Source: Paroedura picta
Lineage: Eukaryota; Chordata; Lepidosauria; Squamata; Gekkonidae
Length of the DNA: 64,000 nucleotides
Assembly: GCF_049243985.1 (NCBI RefSeq)
Contig: NC_135375.1
Span: 54,828,674 to 54,892,673 of the forward strand
Direction of reading: 5' to 3'
Below, one piece after another: positions 58,379-64,000 of this stretch (its first letter is position 1; every line of letters begins with the position of its first letter). The notes under the pieces were generated by a model. That model was not told the DNA's origin. It was given only the letters and a program-made list of their open reading frames with translations, and did not search any database. A program made the translations under genes and the position numbers.

Positions 58379-59411
58379 TAGAATCATAGAATCATAGAGT
58401 TGGAAGGGGCCATACAGGCCATCTAGTCCAACCCCCTGCTCAATGCAGGATCAGTCCTAACCAGTCCAAAGCATCCTAAAGCATCCAAGAAAAGTGTGTA
58501 TCCAGCCTTTGCTTGAAGACTGCCAGTGAGGGGGAGCTCACCACCTCCTTAGGCAGCCTATTCCACTGCTGAACTACTCTGACTGTAAAAAATTTTTTCC
58601 TGATATCTAGCCTATATCATTGTACTTGAAGTTTAAACCCATTACTGCGTGTCCTCTCCTCTGCAGCCAACAGACACATCATCCTGCCCTCCTCCAAGTG
58701 ACAACCTTTCAAATACTTAAAGAGGGCTAGCATGTCCCCTCTCAACCTCCTTTTCTCCAGGCTGAACATTCCCAAGTCCCTCACCCTATCTTCATAGGGC
58801 TTGGTCCCTTGGCCCCAGATCATCTTCGTCACTCTCCTCTGTACCCTTTCAATTTTATCTACGTCCTTCTTGAAGTGAGGCCTCTAGAACTGCACACAGT
58901 ACTCCAGGTGTGGTCTGACCAGTGCCGTATACAATGGGACTATGACACCTTGTGATTTTGATGTGATGCCCCTGTTGATACAGCCCAAAATGGCATTCGC
59001 CTTTTTTACAGCTGCATCACACTGCCCGCTCATGTTTAGTTTACAATCCACAAGTACTCCAAGGTCTCGTTCACACACAGTTACCTAGAAGCATATCCCC
59101 CATCCAGTAGGCATGCTTTTCATTTTTCTGACCCAGATGCAGAACTTTACACTTATCTTTATTAAATTGCATCATGTTCTCATTTGCCCATTTTTCCATT
59201 GTGTTCAGATCTCGTTGAACTCTGTCTCTATCTTCCGGAGTATTTGCCAGTCCTCCCAATTTGGTGTCATCTGCAAACGTGATGAGTAGTCCCTCCACCC
59301 CCTCATCTAGATCATTAATAAATACGTTAAAAAGTACCAGACCGAGCACCAAGCCCTGTGGTACCCCGCTACTCACCTCCCTCCTGTCTGATGAAACACC
59401 ATTGACAACAC
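58379..59411 (-). mobile_element. CR1 LINE 3' part
   Basis: The 3' end is at 58379 (TAGAATCATAGAATCATAGA in reverse). Minus-strand frames carry [60 protein letters not shown] and LVRPHLEYCVQF. Broken by frameshifts. Its left-to-right consensus overlaps that of the next copy by about 210 bp (59193-59411 against 59776-59985). Confidence 0.92.
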
Positions 59412-59767
59412 CCCAAAATGTTTATCAAATTTATACACACACACCATCTTATTTTAGCGTGCCTAAAGGATTCTCTTTGGTTTATCTTTATTATTGTTGT
59501 TGTCCCCCCACCTATTCAAGAAACCATTCCAGGCTATCAAGTGACCCCAGGGGTTCACAAAAACTTGGTTGAAAAAGCCTGGCTTAAAGAATTAAAGACA
59601 ATGGGAGACAACCACAGATATCTTTTAAAATTGTGGCCTAAGTATGTGGGATTGTGGCCTATGGTTTTACTTATTCATATCTGACAATCCTGGAGTGTAA
59701 GAAACCTGAGGAAAAGGGCATCTGTGAATGGCAAGTTGCTAATTTCCTTTCAGTTACACAGGACATA
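59412..59767. other. Non-CR1 spacer between two CR1 copies
   Basis: About 356 bp of ordinary sequence. GGGGTTCACAAAAACTTGGT and GAAAAAGCCTGGC resemble a hAT end, but no pair of termini was found. Confidence 0.5.
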
Positions 59768-61712
59768 CCATTTTTCCATTGTGTTCAGATCTCGTTGAAC
59801 TCTATCTTCCGGAGTATTTGCCAGTCCTCCCAATTTGGTGTCATCTGCAAACGTGATGAGTAGTCCCTCCACCCCCTCATCTAGATCATTAATAAATACG
59901 TTAAAAAGTACTGGGCCGAGCACCGAGCCCTGAGGTACCCCGCTACTCACCTCTCTCCAGTTTGATGAAACACCATTGACAACAACTCTTTGAGTGCGGT
60001 TCTCTAACCAATGCTCTATCCACCTGACTACCTGAAAATCCAGATTGCAGTCCTTCAACTTATCCATCAGAACATCATGGGGAACCTTGTCAAAAGCTTT
60101 ACTAAAATCCAAGTAAATAACATCAACCGAATTTCCATGATCCAGCAAACCTGTTACTTGGTCAAAAAAGGAAACCAGGTTGGTCTGGCAAGACCTGTTG
60201 GAGACAAATCCATGCTGACTTCTTTGGATCACCAAATTGTCCTCCAGATGTTTGCAGATCGCTCCCTTTAATATCTGCTCCATTATCTTCCCCACAACAG
60301 AGGTCAGACTCACTGGTCTGTGGTTTCCCGGGTCATCCTTCCTCCCTTTTTTGAAGATCAGAATAACGTTTGCTCTCTTCCAGTCTTCCGGGACATCTTC
60401 AGTCCTTAAAGAGGTCCCGAAGATGATGGACAAGGGCTGTGCAAGTTCTCTGGAAAGTTCTTTGAGCACTCTCGGGTGCATTTCATCTGGCCCAGGGGAT
60501 TTGAACTCATCCAGTGCAGCTAAATGCCTCTCGACAACCTCTCTATCCATGTTAATCTGCCACACAGACACTGTCCTTTGGCTACTGCCATTTCTAGATG
60601 TGCCTAAACCCTTTGACCTGTGGGAAAAAACAGATGTAAAATAGGCACTAAGCCTTTCTGCTTTCTCTGCATCTTCCGTTAGAGTTTGTCCATCCGCACC
60701 CAACAGTGGGCATATTGTCTCCTTTACTTTACGTTTGCTCCTCACATAACTGAAAAATCTTTTCTTGTTACAATGGGCTTCCCTGGCCAATCTTAGCTCA
60801 CTCTCAGCTTTGGCCTTTCTGATGATTGATCTACAGTGCCTAGTAACCTGTAGGTACTCTTCTTTAGAGCTCTGTCCTTCCCTCCATTTCCTCAACATTT
60901 TCCTTTTCTTTCTTAGTTCCTCTTGAAGTTCTCTGTTCATCCAAATAGGCTTCTTAGAGCTTCTGCAGTGTTTTCGTCTTTCTGGGATAGTCATTGATTG
61001 AGCATGCAATAGCTCTTGCTTGAGTAGCACCCACCCTTCACATGCTCCCTTCCCTTCCAGCATTCTCGTCCATGGTATGATACTCATCATGTCTCTGAGT
61101 TTATTAAAGTTTGCCCTACGAAAATCCAACATCCGCGTCTGGCTACAAGCTTCCTTGGCTCCCCATCTCAAAAGGAATTCTATGAGGACATGGTCATTTC
61201 CCCCTAGGGTCCCCACCTCCTTCACCTCATCCACCAACTCTTGCCTGTTGGGCAATATTAAGTCCAGTATGGCTGAACCTCTTGTGGGTTCATCTACCAT
61301 TTGATAAATGAAATTGTCAGCCAGGCAGGTCAGAAAGTTGCATGACTGAGGAAGCTTCGCAGAGTTTGTTTCCCAGCACACATCTGGGAAATTGCAGTCA
61401 CCCATGATGACAAGGTCCTGCCGCTTGGATATTTTTTCAAGCTGCTCATAAAGTGCAGCATCCACATCCTCTCGTTGGTCAGGCGGTCGGTAGCAGACAC
61501 CAACCACCACACTGTTTATTTTCCCCTCACTTATTTTCACCCAGATGCTTTCCACTGTAGATATGCTCTCCTTCACTAGAATTTCCTGACAGGTAAGCCC
61601 TTTCCTCACATACAGTGCCACTCCTCCACCTCTTCGATCTATTCTGTTTTTTTTAACAGTTCATATCTATCCACCATTACATTCCAGTCATGAGAAGCAT
61701 TCCACCAAGTAT
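59768..61712 (-). mobile_element. CR1 LINE with a 623-codon open ORF2 segment
   Basis: An uninterrupted minus-strand frame at 59750-61621 covers the rest of the endonuclease ([33 protein letters not shown]), the linker with [16 protein letters not shown], and most of the RT ([71 protein letters not shown]). Codons before 61621 continue with [15 protein letters not shown] and, after one frame change in an A-run, [17 protein letters not shown], so the copy reaches about 61712 and is 5'-truncated. The RT C-terminus and 3' end are missing on the left. So long an open frame marks it as the youngest LINE here. Confidence 0.93.
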
Positions 61713-64000
61713 AGAATATTTGAGTGGTCACCATACCATCCATGTTATGGCTGAGTCTCCCTGCTCCCCAAAAGCATGCTTTGAATGGAATTATCTAAAA
61801 GGCAGAGTTAATGCATGCTATCAGTAGGAATGAGCACTCACAGTGTTTATCTTAATAAAGTTTTTCTTCAAGACTTAGTGGAATATAAACACCTTTCCCT
61901 GTGATGCATGTAATTTTGGAGTGGCTCTAGGGAGCTTTTCTGCAAGCTTCACCTTCACTTCCTACAGCAGATTGCCCCTGAAAGGAACAGAATATCAAGG
62001 AGCATTTAGGGCATCAGCAGCAGGAGGTGGGAGATAAAAAATTTGTATTCCACAGGCAGAAATCCTTCCATTTGTGCAAAAGCACTTGTGGATCTCTGCC
62101 TTTGTTTAAACTGCTTTATGGCATTGATTGGCAGGTACCAGTTTAAACAGCCTTTTCCACTTTTCTGGTTCTTGTATTTCTAACCTGTTAACCAACTAGC
62201 TGATCAGGGTGTCTGCTAAATTATTATATCTGACATTTACTAATTAAATTGATGGCTATATTTTTAACTGTATTTTGCCCAAAAGCAGCTCTCTCAAGAT
62301 TGTTTTTCACGCTGTACCATCTCCTGATATGACACCAAGCTGTTTTTCAAGAGGCCAAGCAGTTGAACTCTCATCAGTATTCAAGAGGTGTTTTATAAGC
62401 TAATGGATCTCATGGTCAGGAAGGTCCCTTTTCCCCATCGTGCTAAATTTTCATTGTTTATCAGCCTGTTGTTCTTGGCTGTGTGGCAATTCAAGATGTT
62501 TTATCAACAAACAGAGATACAGGACCCCTTAGAAGAGTTTCCTATTAGGCAAATATGATATGTGCCAAAGTATTATTATTTGTTTAAACAGCGCAATCAG
62601 CGCCTTATAGAGTTTCATAACCAAAGCACAGACAGGTCCCTGTCCCTTACGGAACTTACAAGAGTAAGCAAAAAACTGCTGCATTGAGAAACCTGGGGTT
62701 TCTTTCAGGACAGGAATGAAGTAGTCTGTTGTGTTCTCTGTCTTTTCAAGAGGCAGAGAGGCAGAGCCATACAATAGTCCCTGCTGCCTCTTTATCTGTT
62801 CTAGCCCCTGATGGAACAGTATGCATCCTTTTTTAGGAATTCCAAATTAAACCTCAGGGGTCAATTACACTCTGAGTCAGTCATAGGTGAAAAATGGGAT
62901 GAGTTCAAATCGATAGAAATTATAGGAAAGTTTGAGACTGGTAACAAAGCAAAAGAGATGATGTAGGCTTCCAGTGTTTCTCCAAGAGGCACAATTACAT
63001 TGATGACTACATGTGTCAGTTGTAGTTGTATGTGGTTTCCCTTATTCTCCATAGTATAGTGTAAAGAGTAATAGTAATGTTGTTCTCTCTAGTAAATGGA
63101 TGTTTTATAACCCTTTATAGCTATCTGAACATATTAGTGCAGGAAAATGAATGGAAATAAGAGCTACCAAACTAGCCATGTTGATTTCAGGAAACCTTAT
63201 GGTGACTGGCATAAGTTATACATAGAAATATCAAGCTAGAAAAAATGGAGTAGTTCCCCAAAGGGTGCCCTTGCTCTGAGTGCTTTTCAGTGGAAGGATT
63301 CACTGAATCCCTATTTGAAATGTGACATTTTGTAGATTATACAGAATTCGAAAAACTATCAGTGCTCTGAAAGTTGGAGAAATAATTATAATGTTAAACG
63401 GGAGGACGTGTAAATTAAATTAAAGACAGTTAATTGAAGTGAAGCCCAAGGCATAAACATACTACTGGTGATCTCATATTAATACGATAGTTAAAATAAA
63501 CAACATATTTTTTTGATGTGCAGAAATGAAATTAATTTAGCATACTTGGGGGGGGGGAGTTACAAAGCTTGAGGGATACCTAAGGATTGCAGCAAGGATA
63601 AAAGGATGGAGGGGTGCTATGGGAGTGATTGTGTATTCATATAAATGACAGCCAATGTAGTGTTGGGGTTAGGGTGCTGGAGGACAGACCAAATCCCCTC
63701 TGAGCTATGGAAGCTTGCTGGATGACTTTAAGTTCAGTCTGACCTATTTCTCAAGTGTGCTATGGGGGTAAAATGAAGGATGGGAGAACAAAGAGAGTGG
63801 GTTAGCAGTGGAGATAAGTGGGGTATGAATATCTAAATAAATTATAACTATTTTACATTTTAGGTTGTAAATTCCCTTGAACTGGTGGAAATGTGAGAAT
63901 AACTTTTGATAAATAAAATGAGAAATGCAATTACATCATGAGTTGTATAATTATAGTTGTTACACATAATTGTAGTACTTACAAAGAGCCGGCTTTGTAT
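61713..64000. other. Intron 3 continuing to window end, unassigned
   Basis: No SRFBP1 exon or recognisable repeat. G-run at 63549-63557. Confidence 0.55.

Overview
The window is vertebrate nuclear DNA that is mostly interspersed repeats, with one host gene running left to right. The repeat mix is BovB (RTE) LINEs, CR1, L2-like and L1-like LINEs, MIR-like CORE-SINEs, a tRNA-derived SINE with a BovB-like tail, hAT-type DNA elements and Helitrons. This points to a squamate reptile, probably a lizard and possibly a gecko. The species call is inference; no database was searched.

The gene is the 5' part of SRFBP1 (serum response factor binding protein 1, BUD22 family) on the + strand. Exon 1 (20841-20870) lies in a CpG-rich promoter island, exon 2 is 45356-45444 and exon 3 is 46071-46143. 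Together they encode the first 64 residues with consistent splice phases. Intron 1 is about 24.5 kb, intron 2 is 626 bp, and intron 3 runs past the window end with no exon 4 that I could recognise. Everything left of about 20.2 kb is intergenic repeat-rich DNA with no credible host gene.

Layout: 1-1352 is one arm of an inverted duplication (partner 37165-38444). A palindrome-bearing Helitron (about 4.25-4.76 kb), hAT elements (2.3 and 13.5 kb), a BovB tail (9.0 kb) and an L2-like LINE (about 15.3-17.4 kb) follow. The promoter is at 20.3-21.2 kb. Intron 1 holds L2 and BovB pieces (22-25 kb), a CR1 carrying a hAT and a Helitron (29.0-32.2 kb), a decayed L1 (34.8-36.5 kb), the second duplication arm with CR1 (37.2-39.9 kb), a 1.7-kb BovB (40.0-41.7 kb), a three-layer nested hAT (42.0-42.9 kb) and a tandem/inverted repeat block (43.5-44.3 kb). 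Intron 3 holds L2, SINE and hAT nests (53.7-55.9 kb) and CR1 copies (58.4-61.7 kb), one with a 623-codon open frame.

The most notable observation is a near-perfect 136-bp tandem duplication covering the end of intron 1 and the start of SRFBP1 exon 2. It leaves two candidate splice acceptors, and the upstream one leads to an early stop. I found no CRISPR, operon, bacterial or viral system, and nothing that amounts to a wholly new biological system. The other points of interest concern transposon structure and short tandem duplications.
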